Shown here piece by piece: positions 1-5,986 of a stretch of 8,007 bases of DNA. The first letter of the stretch is position 1. Each line of letters opens with the position of its first letter. Position numbers and translations under genes: made by a program. Under the pieces are notes generated by a model. That model was not told the DNA's origin. It did no database searches and saw only the letters and a list, made by a program, of their open reading frames with translations. The stretch lies in the NCBI GenBank assembly GCA_019420465.1, contig JAHZHB010000075.1:1-8007 (forward strand). Direction: 5' to 3'. The DNA is from Lachnospiraceae bacterium. Lineage in GTDB: Bacteria > Bacillota > Clostridia > Lachnospirales > Lachnospiraceae.

Positions 1-811
1 GACCGTTGCTGTTTTTCACATCCTCAAGGACGGCTTTCAGACGATCCTCAAACTCACCACGATATTTGGCACCGGCCACATGGGCACCCATATCGAGGGA
101 AAAAATCTTTTTATCTTTCAGTGCTTCCGGAACATCACCACGGACAATACGCTGGGCCAGCCCCTCGACAGCGGCCGTCTTACCGACACCGGGTTCACCG
201 ATCAGTACCGGGTTATTCTTTCTCTTACGGGAAAGGATCTGGATGATATTACGGATCTCGGCATCACGGCCGATGACCGGATCAAGCTTCTGGGCACGGG
301 CTTTTTCCACAAGCTCCTCGCCATATTTATTTAAGGTATCATACGTAGCTTCCGGATTGTCGCTGGTCACACGCTGGTTACCACGGACCGTACTTAAGGC
401 TTTTAAGAAACGCTCTCTGTCGATACCGTACTCCCGAAACAGCTGCTTCATCGACGGGCTCGGATGTTTCAGCATGGACAGAAACAGATGTTCTACGGAA
501 ACATACTCATCGCCCATGGCCTTGGCTTCATCCTCGGCATTGACAAGCGCTTCATTTAAGTATTTGCCAATATACGGCTGGCCGCCGGAAACCTTTGTCA
601 GCGACTGGATCGCCTGCTCGACACGGTTCACAAAGTGCTCCGTCTGAATCTCCATCTTTTCGATCAGCTTTAAGATCAGAGAATCCTCCTGTTTCAAAAG
701 ATTATACAAGAGGTGCTCTTCGGTAATCTCCTGGTTGCCAAAATCGTAAGCTGTCTTTTCCAGATCCTGCACGGCCTGTAAAGACTTCTGGGTAAATTTA
801 CTGATATTCAT
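1..811 (-). CDS. clpB: ATP-dependent disaggregase ClpB, N-terminal part (3' end outside window)
   Basis: ClpB is a hexameric AAA+ chaperone that works with DnaK/DnaJ/GrpE in the cytoplasm to pull proteins out of aggregates. The visible 270 codons cover the Clp N-domain (about residues 1-145, with the usual two-fold repeat), the ClpB-typical stretch VRGNQRVTSDNPEATYDTL (142-160), and the start of AAA-1. Walker A is GEPGVGKT at 205-212, and the KYRGEFE pore loop has its tyrosine at residue 250. The linker wording and the absence of a ClpC-type N-domain favour ClpB over ClpC, ClpA or ClpE. Full-length ClpB is about 860 residues, so roughly two thirds lies beyond the left edge. The start is set by AGGAGG at 819-824, seven bases before the ATG. 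It is transcribed away from the small membrane protein gene to its right. Confidence 0.97.
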   Translation of the reverse strand, partial: MNISKFTQKSLQAVQDLEKTAYDFGNQEITEEHLLYNLLKQEDSLILKLIEKMEIQTEHFVNRVEQAIQSLTKVSGGQPYIGKYLNEALVNAEDEAKAMGDEYVSVEHLFLSMLKHPSPSMKQLFREYGIDRERFLKALSTVRGNQRVTSDNPEATYDTLNKYGEELVEKARAQKLDPVIGRDAEIRNIIQILSRKRKNNPVLIGEPGVGKTAAVEGLAQRIVRGDVPEALKDKKIFSLDMGAHVAGAKYRGEFEDRLKAVLEDVKNSNG

Positions 812-864
812 AAAATCGCCTCCTTTACTCAGGCAGATATAAAATCTACATTTGTTCTATAACT

Positions 865-892
865 AATATAACACAGTATTTTGGAAATGCAA
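865..892 (-). promoter_or_regulatory. Candidate sigma-A promoter of clpB
   Basis: On the minus strand the -35-like TTGCAT (887-892) is separated by 16 bases from TATATT (865-870). A TG one base before the -10 makes it an extended -10, which can offset the weak -35. Initiation would be near 858, leaving a leader of about 47 bases. A run of A/T-rich DNA (about 893-930) lies upstream and could act as an UP element. I see no CIRCE operator (TTAGCACTC-N9-GAGTGCTAA) and no clear CtsR heptad repeat, so heat-shock control cannot be read from this region. Confidence 0.5.
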
Positions 893-972
893 GAGAAATT
901 TTTAAAAAATGACGAATTTTTTTCTCTGTTTTTGTTGCATTTTCAGGATACATATATGAAATAAATTTTATC

Positions 973-1017
973 ATAACCGGTCAGATAATAAAGTTTTAAG
1001 ATTTAAAGACCGGTTAT
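973..1017. repeat. 10-bp perfect inverted repeat between divergent genes
   Basis: ATAACCGGTC (973-982) and GACCGGTTAT (1008-1017) are exact reverse complements separated by 25 bases. They lie immediately upstream of the -35 of the rightward gene and about 80 bases behind the clpB promoter. A further CCGGTT follows at 1018-1023. No T-run follows either arm, so this is more likely an operator or a pair of half-sites (centre-to-centre 35 bp, a little over three helical turns) than a terminator. The cognate regulator is unknown. Confidence 0.45.
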
Positions 1018-1021
1018 CCGG

Positions 1022-1050
1022 TTGCATTATACACCTAAAAACGGTAAAAT
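1022..1050 (+). promoter_or_regulatory. Candidate promoter for the small membrane protein gene
   Basis: TTGCAT (1022-1027), a 17-base spacer, and TAAAAT (1045-1050, five of six consensus bases). It begins five bases after the inverted repeat ending at 1017, so a protein bound there would contact RNA polymerase. The leader before the ATG at 1099 is about 40 bases and contains GGAGG at 1086-1090. Confidence 0.5.
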
Positions 1051-1098
1051 ACTGTACCAGAAAGGGAATTTTTCCTGTACAAAACGGAGGAATAAAAC

Positions 1099-1596
1099 AT
1101 GAATGAGATGTACGAGGAAGTGCTGATCTCAGCAAAGAAAAATACAAAGAATTTTGTCCTGACACTGCTGTTATACGGTGTGGGTGTAGTCTGTCTGGCA
1201 GGCGGACTGGTGATAAATGTCCTGCTCTTGCTTCCGGCGATCGCAGCACTGATCGGCGGTTATATCTTTATGGGAAGGATCAATATGGAATACGAATACG
1301 CCTATACCAGCGGTCAGATCGATATTGATGTTATCTATAACAAGACGAAGAGAAAGAGACTCGCCAGCTACGACAGTGAACAGCTTCTGTGTCTGGCCCC
1401 GAAAGGATCTGCAGCTCTCGATAATTACCCGAAGGATATGCCTGTAATCGATTATACATCCGGCTCCGAGACTGTACCATATTATGTAGCTGTCTACAAA
1501 GGAGATAAAGGACAGGTGGCGCTGCATCTGGAACTGCCGGAAGAAATCGTGCAGAATATGCGACTCAAAAAGCCCAGATGTGTCTTTCTTCACTAA
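1099..1596 (+). CDS. Small two-helix membrane protein, DUF6106-like
   Basis: A 165-residue protein of unknown function. After a charged N-terminus with several lysines, two hydrophobic helices lie at about residues 19-39 and 41-59 with a very short turn between them, so both tails are predicted on the cytoplasmic side. A soluble domain begins with NMEYEYAYTSGQIDIDVIYNKTKRKR (about 62-87), followed by a beta-rich section ending in a basic tail. The helical hairpin plus the EYEY..Y..G.IDID motif resembles the clostridial family DUF6106. That assignment is from memory of the pattern and is moderate. GGAGG at 1086-1090, eight bases before the ATG, supports the start. The gene stands alone, divergent from clpB and convergent with the Ltp-repeat gene, so context gives no function. 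Confidence 0.85.
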   Translation: MNEMYEEVLISAKKNTKNFVLTLLLYGVGVVCLAGGLVINVLLLLPAIAALIGGYIFMGRINMEYEYAYTSGQIDIDVIYNKTKRKRLASYDSEQLLCLAPKGSAALDNYPKDMPVIDYTSGSETVPYYVAVYKGDKGQVALHLELPEEIVQNMRLKKPRCVFLH

Positions 1597-1610
1597 AACA
1601 GTGTCCCGTC

Positions 1611-1695
1611 GAAACGGTCGGAATAAAAATATCTCCCGGAAAACGCTTAAAAACGGTTTGCGTTTTCCGGGAGATATTTTTATTCCGACCGTTTC
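1611..1695. terminator. Bidirectional terminator with 36-bp perfect arms
   Basis: The left arm (1611-1646) and right arm (1660-1695) are exact reverse complements over 36 bases, with a 13-base loop (1647-1659). The middle of each arm is GC-rich (CTCCCGG / CCGGGAG) and is followed in both directions by an A/T run (AAAAATAT on the left, ATATTTTTAT on the right), giving a U-tract to either transcript. It sits 14 bases after the rightward gene's stop and 17 bases after the leftward gene's stop, as expected for a shared terminator between convergent genes. The length and perfection of the stem go well beyond what termination needs. No target-site duplication flanks it. Confidence 0.9.
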
Positions 1696-1712
1696 ATCAA
1701 TCCCCTTCCCTT

Positions 1713-2519
1713 TTACTCCAGATGATCGATGGCATACTGGGCTTCTTCTTTGGTAAATTTTTCTCCGTAGTCGGAGATCAGCTGATCATAGATTGCAGAG
1801 GAAGACATATCCATATTCTGATAGCTTTTGGCTTTCTGCAGGGCATTTTCATTGTAATCTGCATTCAGATTGTCAACAGCATACTGAGCTTCTTCTTCGG
1901 TAAACTGTTCGCCATGATCAGAGATCAGCTGATCGTAGATGCCTTCTTTGGACATGTACATGGTGTCGCTGTAATTTTCTGCTTTGGCCAGGGCATTGGC
2001 TTTCCAGTCGATATCGATATGTTCCATGGCGTAATCGGCAGCTTCTTCGTCAAATTTTTCGCCGTAATCCGAAGTCAGCTGATCGTGGATCGCCTTTTTT
2101 GACATGTACATGGTGTTGGCATAGGATTCTGCTTTTTTCACAGCGGATCTATATTCTGTAGGAACGCTGTCATCTGCTGCGGATCCTTCTGTCTGTACAT
2201 CTGTAGCACTGGATTCGTCCACTTCTGCCGGTACTTCTGACACAGCGGATGTCTGTGTAACAGATGCTGTAGGCGCAGGCTCTGCTGCCACAGAAGATCC
2301 TGCATTGTCTGTTTCTGCGGTTTTCGCATTTTCTGCAGTTTTCTTTGTGCCGGATCCTCCGGAAGCTGCTGCTATAATGATCACGACCAGAATTACCCAG
2401 AACCACCATTTTTTATAGATCGGTTTTGTAAGCTTTCCTCCGCAGTGCGGGCATGTCTTTGCTCCGGCAGCGATCTCCTGACCACAGTGTTTACATGGTA
2501 CCATTTTTTCTTTCTTCAT
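1713..2519 (-). CDS. Zinc-ribbon membrane protein with three Ltp-type repeats
   Basis: A 268-residue protein. Visible in order: a zinc ribbon with C9-x2-C12 and C23-x2-C26; basic residues KPIYKK (32-37) followed by one hydrophobic helix (about 38-52); a low-complexity linker rich in Ser, Thr, Ala and Glu (about 58-122); then three tandem 50-residue repeats starting at about 126, 176 and 226. Each repeat matches the pattern Y..MYMS...I.DQL.SD.GE.F..EEA.YA, which I recognise as the Ltp host-cell-surface lipoprotein repeat. The family's known member is Ltp of Streptococcus phage TP-J34, which blocks phage DNA entry. There is no lipobox; the positive-inside rule puts the ribbon in the cytoplasm and the repeats outside. 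The SD-like AAGGGA is a long 12 bases before this ATG; Met6 is an alternative start. It lies 38 bp downstream of the HTH gene, probably in one operon. Antiphage function is inference. Confidence 0.88.
   Translation of the reverse strand: MKKEKMVPCKHCGQEIAAGAKTCPHCGGKLTKPIYKKWWFWVILVVIIIAAASGGSGTKKTAENAKTAETDNAGSSVAAEPAPTASVTQTSAVSEVPAEVDESSATDVQTEGSAADDSVPTEYRSAVKKAESYANTMYMSKKAIHDQLTSDYGEKFDEEAADYAMEHIDIDWKANALAKAENYSDTMYMSKEGIYDQLISDHGEQFTEEEAQYAVDNLNADYNENALQKAKSYQNMDMSSSAIYDQLISDYGEKFTKEEAQYAIDHLE
1716..2144 (-). repeat. Three tandem 150-bp in-frame repeats (Ltp domains)
   Basis: The units are about 1995-2144, 1845-1994 and 1716-1844, with a period of 150 bases. They share DNA stretches such as CAGCTGATC and GTACATGGTGT, but are diverged at many third positions and several residues. 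The third unit has lost one codon (YQNMDMS in place of YSDTMYMS). The pattern is old internal duplication of a protein domain rather than a recent DNA expansion. Confidence 0.85.
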
Positions 2520-2557
2520 TTTCTCTTTTTGTCCCTTCTTTTATTTTCAGGCGTTTG

Positions 2558-3019
2558 TCACTCCTGTAAACCACTTGTTCGCAACGGCTCCATACCGTTT
2601 TTCTTCAGCAATGCGTTGGCATCGATGATACTGCCCGGACGTTCGTTGAAGATGATCATCAGCAGTGCATCTCTCGGCACTTTGGCATAGAGCTGCGGCA
2701 TTTCATATTTTCGTAAGGCTTTCTGCGTCTCCTCTAACGTGCATTCTGCAGCATAGCAGATCCTTAAGATCACGTCTCGCTGTTTTGTATGCTTTTCCCC
2801 TGACAGCAGCTTATAACCATAGCGTTCCGGGATGTCCGCCAGCAGAAAAACCTTTTGCTGTGTAAGTCCTTTTTCCCTGAGCAGATCCTTTATATATACA
2901 GAGAACGAATCCACATCCATATTCATATGATCCTTATTCTCATGATAAAATTTTTCAAATTCACTGGCATGTGTGCTTCCCAGTGCGTTTTCCAGTTCTT
3001 CTGTGCTTTTTTTGTTCAT
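2558..3019 (-). CDS. HTH (XRE/Cro-like) regulator paired with a Ser/Thr kinase
   Basis: A 153-residue protein, probably DNA-binding or a kinase partner. The central part (about 38-104, FSVYIKDLLREKGLTQQKVFLLADIPERYGYKLLSGEKH...) has the length and helix spacing of a degenerate XRE helix-turn-helix, with LTQQKVFLLADI as helices 2-3. The C-terminal part (about 108-146) has PRDALLMIIF and ANALLKKNGMEPL, a pattern I recall from a clostridial family often encoded beside eukaryotic-like kinases. The N-terminus is acidic and helical. GGAG at 3026-3029, six bases before the ATG, supports the start. The gene is divergent from the kinase with only 57 bp between starts and is the likely first gene of an operon with the zinc-ribbon Ltp protein. 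It may regulate both divergent units, be phosphorylated by the kinase, or both; these roles are inferred. Confidence 0.85.
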   Translation of the reverse strand: MNKKSTEELENALGSTHASEFEKFYHENKDHMNMDVDSFSVYIKDLLREKGLTQQKVFLLADIPERYGYKLLSGEKHTKQRDVILRICYAAECTLEETQKALRKYEMPQLYAKVPRDALLMIIFNERPGSIIDANALLKKNGMEPLRTSGLQE

Positions 3020-3036
3020 TCATATCTCCAATCTGC

Positions 3037-3042
3037 TATAAT
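3037..3042 (+). promoter_or_regulatory. Extended -10 promoter of the kinase, overlapping the divergent HTH promoter
   Basis: A perfect TATAAT (3037-3042) is preceded by TGC, forming an extended -10. The -35 region is poor (TTGTTC at 3012-3017 with a 19-base spacer, or GTTCAT at 3014-3019 with 17) and falls inside the start region of the HTH gene. Read on the opposite strand the same bases give TATTAT or TACTAT, a possible -10 for the HTH gene, so the two divergent promoters appear to overlap face to face. Confidence 0.6.
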
Positions 3043-3076
3043 AGTAACCAACATATCTCAGGAAAGGAAGGACATC

Positions 3077-4183
3077 TTGGATATTTCAAAACGTCTCGCA
3101 TTATCCTATTACAAAACGATCGCTGTGCTCAATGAAGAGCATCAGGTCAGCCTGGTACAACATCAGAGCACGAAAAAAATATATATCAAAAAAATTCTGC
3201 AGATCTACCATCTGCCCATTTACGAATATCTGTCCACCCACACGATCACGGGCATTCCCCGTATCATTGACTATATGGAAGAAGATGGACAGCTGACTGT
3301 CATTGAAGAATATATTTCCGGCTGTTCACTGCAGGAAAAGATGGAAAATAAGGATCTCACTGCTGACAGTATCCGGCGATATACCGGGGAGCTTTGTGAT
3401 ATTCTGGAAAATCTGCATACACTGCATCCGCCGATCATCCATCGGGATATCAAGCCCTCAAATATCATGATCACCAGCTGTGATCATGTTGTACTGCTGG
3501 ATTTCAATGCTGCCAAGTATTTGAAAGCAGCCGCATCGGATACCACACTCTTAGGCACACAGGGCTATGCTGCACCCGAACAGTATGGCTTTGGTTCCTC
3601 TACCCCGCGAACAGATATTTATGCTCTGGGCGTTCTGCTGCGGGAATTATGCAGTGTACTCACGGATATTCCGGATGACATATCACAGATTTCTGAAAAA
3701 TGCACGCAGATGGATCCTGAAAACCGTTTTTCGTCTGTAAAAGAGATCAAATCTGCACTGTATTCTGTCAAATATCCGTCCCCAAAAGCAAAAGACCGTT
3801 TTCTTTCGTCTGCAGATGCTGTGACATCCGACAAACGTGACGTTCTTCCTCCGGGTTTTCGCACCGGCATACTCTGGAAAAAGGCAGTGGCCGTTTTTTC
3901 CTATATTCTCCTGGGATGGCTGTCGCTTTCTCTTGTCATTAAGGATGACGCGGGGCATCTGCTGACCGCCGGACAGCTATGGTTTGAACGCATCTTTGTA
4001 CTGCTTGCAGGTCTGTCTGTGATCTGCATTACCTGCGATTATCTGCATGTACAGGAACATTTTCGTTTGGACCGCATCCGCCAGCCTCTGCTCAGATGGC
4101 TGTGTGTAATCGGCCTGGATGTCAGTGCCGTATTCCTCCTTGTACTCTGTATGGTTCTTCTGGAATCTGTACTTTTTACCTGA
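3077..4183 (+). CDS. Membrane-anchored eukaryotic-like Ser/Thr protein kinase
   Basis: A 368-residue kinase. I chose the TTG at 3077 because GGAAGG (3066-3071) lies five bases upstream; an in-frame ATG at 2855 would add 74 residues that run antisense through the HTH gene and over the promoter. Kinase features: likely ATP lysine K38 (IYIKK) and helix-C Glu E50; catalytic loop HRDIKPSN with H122, R123, D124, N129; metal-binding D142 in DFN instead of DFG; GTQGYAAPE (160-168); subdomain IX D180; DPENRF with R217. No GxGxxG glycine loop is visible near residues 15-30. Three hydrophobic helices at about 268-288, 302-323 and 340-362 anchor the C-terminus, with no PASTA domains, unlike PrkC/PknB. 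DFN also occurs in other clostridial kinases of this type, so activity is likely retained. The substrate is unknown; the divergent HTH protein is the first candidate. Confidence 0.9.
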   Translation: MDISKRLALSYYKTIAVLNEEHQVSLVQHQSTKKIYIKKILQIYHLPIYEYLSTHTITGIPRIIDYMEEDGQLTVIEEYISGCSLQEKMENKDLTADSIRRYTGELCDILENLHTLHPPIIHRDIKPSNIMITSCDHVVLLDFNAAKYLKAAASDTTLLGTQGYAAPEQYGFGSSTPRTDIYALGVLLRELCSVLTDIPDDISQISEKCTQMDPENRFSSVKEIKSALYSVKYPSPKAKDRFLSSADAVTSDKRDVLPPGFRTGILWKKAVAVFSYILLGWLSLSLVIKDDAGHLLTAGQLWFERIFVLLAGLSVICITCDYLHVQEHFRLDRIRQPLLRWLCVIGLDVSAVFLLVLCMVLLESVLFT

Positions 4184-4216
4184 CAATGGTATTATAGCAT
4201 TTATCTTTTCCGTATG

Positions 4217-4242
4217 TTGCCACCACTGTGGTGGCAATTTTT
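4217..4242 (+). terminator. Intrinsic terminator of the kinase gene
   Basis: TTGCCACCAC (4217-4226), a single T, then GTGGTGGCAA (4228-4237), followed by TTTTT (4238-4242). In RNA this folds as a GC-rich stem of about 8-9 pairs with a small loop and a U-tract. It lies 33 bases after the kinase stop. The reverse strand has no T-run, so it should act on the plus strand only. Confidence 0.88.
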
Positions 4243-4274
4243 ACCATTATGTGTTTGTTTTTCCGTACATATTT

Positions 4275-4335
4275 TTATCCCATACAAAAGGCTCCGGCAG
4301 ATTTTTCATCTGTCGGAGCCTTTTGTACGGGATAA
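4275..4335. terminator. Long bidirectional hairpin, 28-bp arms
   Basis: The arms 4275-4302 and 4308-4335 match over 28 bases with two non-Watson-Crick positions, around a 5-base loop (4303-4307). On the plus-strand RNA one of these is a G-U wobble and the other an A-C mismatch; on the minus strand the two swap. The core AAAAGGCTCCG...CGGAGCCTTTT carries A-runs before and T-runs after the GC stem on both strands, the classic form of a bidirectional terminator. It is the second stop for plus-strand transcripts and an additional one for minus-strand transcripts. Confidence 0.75.
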
Positions 4336-4378
4336 ATCAAACAGTTCCCTGTAACCAGCAAAGATATATATGAAAATC

Positions 4379-4404
4379 AAAATTGGTCCACTGGACCAAT
4401 TTTT
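4379..4404. terminator. Small bidirectional hairpin
   Basis: AAAATTGGTCC (4379-4389) pairs with GGACCAATTTT (4393-4403) around ACT, followed by one more T. The flanks extend the match with ATC (4376-4378) and GAT (4405-4407) around a one-base bulge. A-runs before and T-runs after on either strand fit a weak bidirectional terminator. It could alternatively be a protein-binding palindrome. Confidence 0.55.
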
Positions 4405-4415
4405 GATATGCCTGG

Positions 4416-4463
4416 CAATATAAATCCCCACGGCAGGCTCTCTGTGCAGCCTGTCGTGGGGAT
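4416..4463 (-). terminator. Terminator of the xylulokinase-isomerase operon
   Basis: The arms 4424-4439 and 4448-4463 (ATCCCCACGGCAGGCT and its complement with one mismatch) enclose an 8-base loop. On the minus strand the stem is followed by TTTATATT (4416-4423), a usable U-rich tract. It begins 44 bases beyond the isomerase stop codon, which makes it the primary terminator of that operon. Confidence 0.8.
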
Positions 4464-4507
4464 AAGTGAAATTACATACGTCTCAATCTGTATATATGGA
4501 GTTTTCC

Positions 4508-5986
4508 TTACATGAATGGATTCTCTGTCGGATATCTTACACCCTTCGGCTGGTTGTAGCCGATCTCTTCCGGTGCTACACCGAGCATCTTGAAGACCTC
4601 AAACAATGTCTTTCCATGATGACCGAAAGCAACAGCACCATGATGCGGGTAGTTTTTCTCAACCAGTACATGACGGTAGAAACGTGCCATCTCCGGAATA
4701 GCAAAGACACCGATCGCACCAAAGGAACGTGTGGCAACCGGCAGAACCTCGCCATTGGCCACATACGCTCTTAAGATACCGTCAGCTGTGCTCTGCAGAC
4801 GGAAGAATGTGATATCTCCCGGTACGATATCTCCCTCAAGAGTACCGTTGGTTACTTCTACCGGAAGACTTCTGGCCATGATCATCTGGTTTCTCATCTC
4901 ATGGAAAGCCAGCTTCTTGGAGCAGGTATTACCACAGTGGAATCCCATGAAGGTCTCTTCCTGCTCATAATCAAATTTGCCCTTGATATCCTCTTCGTAG
5001 ATGGATTTTGTTACGGTATTGTTGATATCCAGCAGTGTTACGATATCATCACTGACACACTGACCGATGTACTCAGAAAGTGTACCGTAGATATCTACCT
5101 CACAGGATACCGGGATACCCTTGCCTGTCAGACGGCTGTTAACATAGCACGGAACAAAGCCGAACTGTGTCTGGAATGCCGGCCAGCATTTACCTGTCAG
5201 GGTAACGTATTTGCGGTAGCCTCTGTGTTCCTCTACCCAGTCAAGCAGTGTGATCTCGTACTGAGCCAGTTTCTCCAGTACTTCCGGTTTCTTGTTGCCT
5301 TCGCCCAGCTCTTCAGCCATCTCTTTGGCAACGTCTGCGATACGCGGATCACCGGCATGTTTATTGTAAGCTTCAAACAGATCCAGCTCGGAGTTTTCTT
5401 CAATCTCTACGCCCAGATTATACAGCTGTTTGATCGGTGCGTTGCAGGCCAGGAAGTTCTGCGGACGCGGTCCGAAGGAAATGATCTTTAAGTTCTGCAG
5501 TGCATCTACTGTACGGGCGATCGGAATAAACTCATGGATTCTGTCTGCCAGATTGGCAGCTGTTCCTACCGGATGCTCCGGGATATACGCTTTTACATTT
5601 CTGAGTGCCAGATTGTAGCTTGCATTTAACAGACCACAATAGGCATCGCCACGTCCCTGTACCAGGTCGTCTTCCTCAGCTGCAGCAACAAACATCTTCG
5701 GTCCATCGAAGTGTTTAGCCAGCAGTGTCTCAGAGATCTCCGGACCAAAGTTACCAAGATATACGCAAAGTGCGTTACATCCGGCTTTCTTGATATCCTC
5801 CAGAGCCTGTACCATATGGATCTCGCTCTCTACGATACAGACCGGACATTCGTAGATATCCTCTGCGTCATATTTTGCTTTGTAAGCTTCTACCAGAGCT
5901 TTTCTTCTGTTAACGGAAAGAGATTCCGGGAAACAGTCGCGGCTGACAGCCACGATACCGATTTTGATTTTCGGCATGTTATTCAT
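4508..5986 (-). CDS. FucI-type aldose-ketose isomerase (L-fucose/L-arabinose isomerase family)
   Basis: A 492-residue cytoplasmic metal-dependent sugar isomerase. The N-terminal half (KIKIGIVAVSRDCFPESL, CNALCVYLGNFGPE) has the alternating beta-alpha pattern of this superfamily. The C-terminal half holds the likely metal site: E296 in CEVDIYG and D320 in LLDINN. Their spacing of 24 equals that of E337 and D361 in E. coli FucI, whereas the AraA pair (306/333) is 27 apart. H350 (GFHCGN) and the histidines at 448-449 and 456-457 are candidates for the third ligand. The length suits the shorter FucI-related group (COG2407) better than true FucI (about 590). AGGAGG at 5995-6000, eight bases upstream, fixes the start. 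It is the downstream gene of a pair with xylulokinase, so its product may be xylulose or a related ketose. The substrate cannot be read from sequence; a gene symbol would overstate it. Confidence 0.88.
   Translation of the reverse strand: MNNMPKIKIGIVAVSRDCFPESLSVNRRKALVEAYKAKYDAEDIYECPVCIVESEIHMVQALEDIKKAGCNALCVYLGNFGPEISETLLAKHFDGPKMFVAAAEEDDLVQGRGDAYCGLLNASYNLALRNVKAYIPEHPVGTAANLADRIHEFIPIARTVDALQNLKIISFGPRPQNFLACNAPIKQLYNLGVEIEENSELDLFEAYNKHAGDPRIADVAKEMAEELGEGNKKPEVLEKLAQYEITLLDWVEEHRGYRKYVTLTGKCWPAFQTQFGFVPCYVNSRLTGKGIPVSCEVDIYGTLSEYIGQCVSDDIVTLLDINNTVTKSIYEEDIKGKFDYEQEETFMGFHCGNTCSKKLAFHEMRNQMIMARSLPVEVTNGTLEGDIVPGDITFFRLQSTADGILRAYVANGEVLPVATRSFGAIGVFAIPEMARFYRHVLVEKNYPHHGAVAFGHHGKTLFEVFKMLGVAPEEIGYNQPKGVRYPTENPFM

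Larger units (their letters stand above)
4184..4507. other. 324-bp gene-free gap with four hairpins
   Basis: This stretch lies between the convergent kinase and isomerase genes. I find no coding frame with a ribosome binding site. It is mostly occupied by four separate inverted repeats, listed individually: 4217-4242, 4275-4335, 4379-4404 and 4416-4463. A further seven-base pair of arms, AATGGTA (4185-4191) and TACCATT (4242-4248), encloses the first hairpin. Confidence 0.8.

Noticed and set aside
6..647. Long plus-strand frame opposite clpB
   Set aside because: It lies entirely antisense to an unmistakable ClpB N-terminus and has a biased, non-protein-like composition.
1051..1084. Leader hairpin between GTAC at about 1054 and GTAC at about 1077
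   Set aside because: The pairing is short and bulged, and no riboswitch or attenuator core is visible.
1776..1935. GATCAGCTGATC, a 12-bp palindrome occurring in the Ltp-repeat gene
   Set aside because: It encodes the conserved DQLIS of each repeat, so its recurrence follows from the protein repeat. The third unit has already lost the perfect palindrome.
1716..2144. CRISPR-like periodic repeat
   Set aside because: The 150-bp period, continuous reading frame and amino-acid conservation show tandem protein domains, not repeat-spacer units.
2154..2348. Ser/Thr-rich linker of the Ltp protein as the substrate of the neighbouring kinase
   Set aside because: By the positive-inside rule the linker is outside the cell while the kinase domain is cytoplasmic. 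Only the zinc-ribbon side would be reachable.
2855..3076. 74-residue N-terminal extension of the kinase from an in-frame ATG at 2855
   Set aside because: It runs antisense through the HTH gene, crosses the TATAAT promoter and both start regions, and has low-complexity histidine/isoleucine runs. The SD at 3066-3071 before TTG gives a better start.
4379..4404. T-box or other riboswitch element in the kinase/isomerase gap
   Set aside because: There is no T-box sequence or specifier structure, and the element lies downstream of both genes, so it is better read as a terminator-like hairpin.
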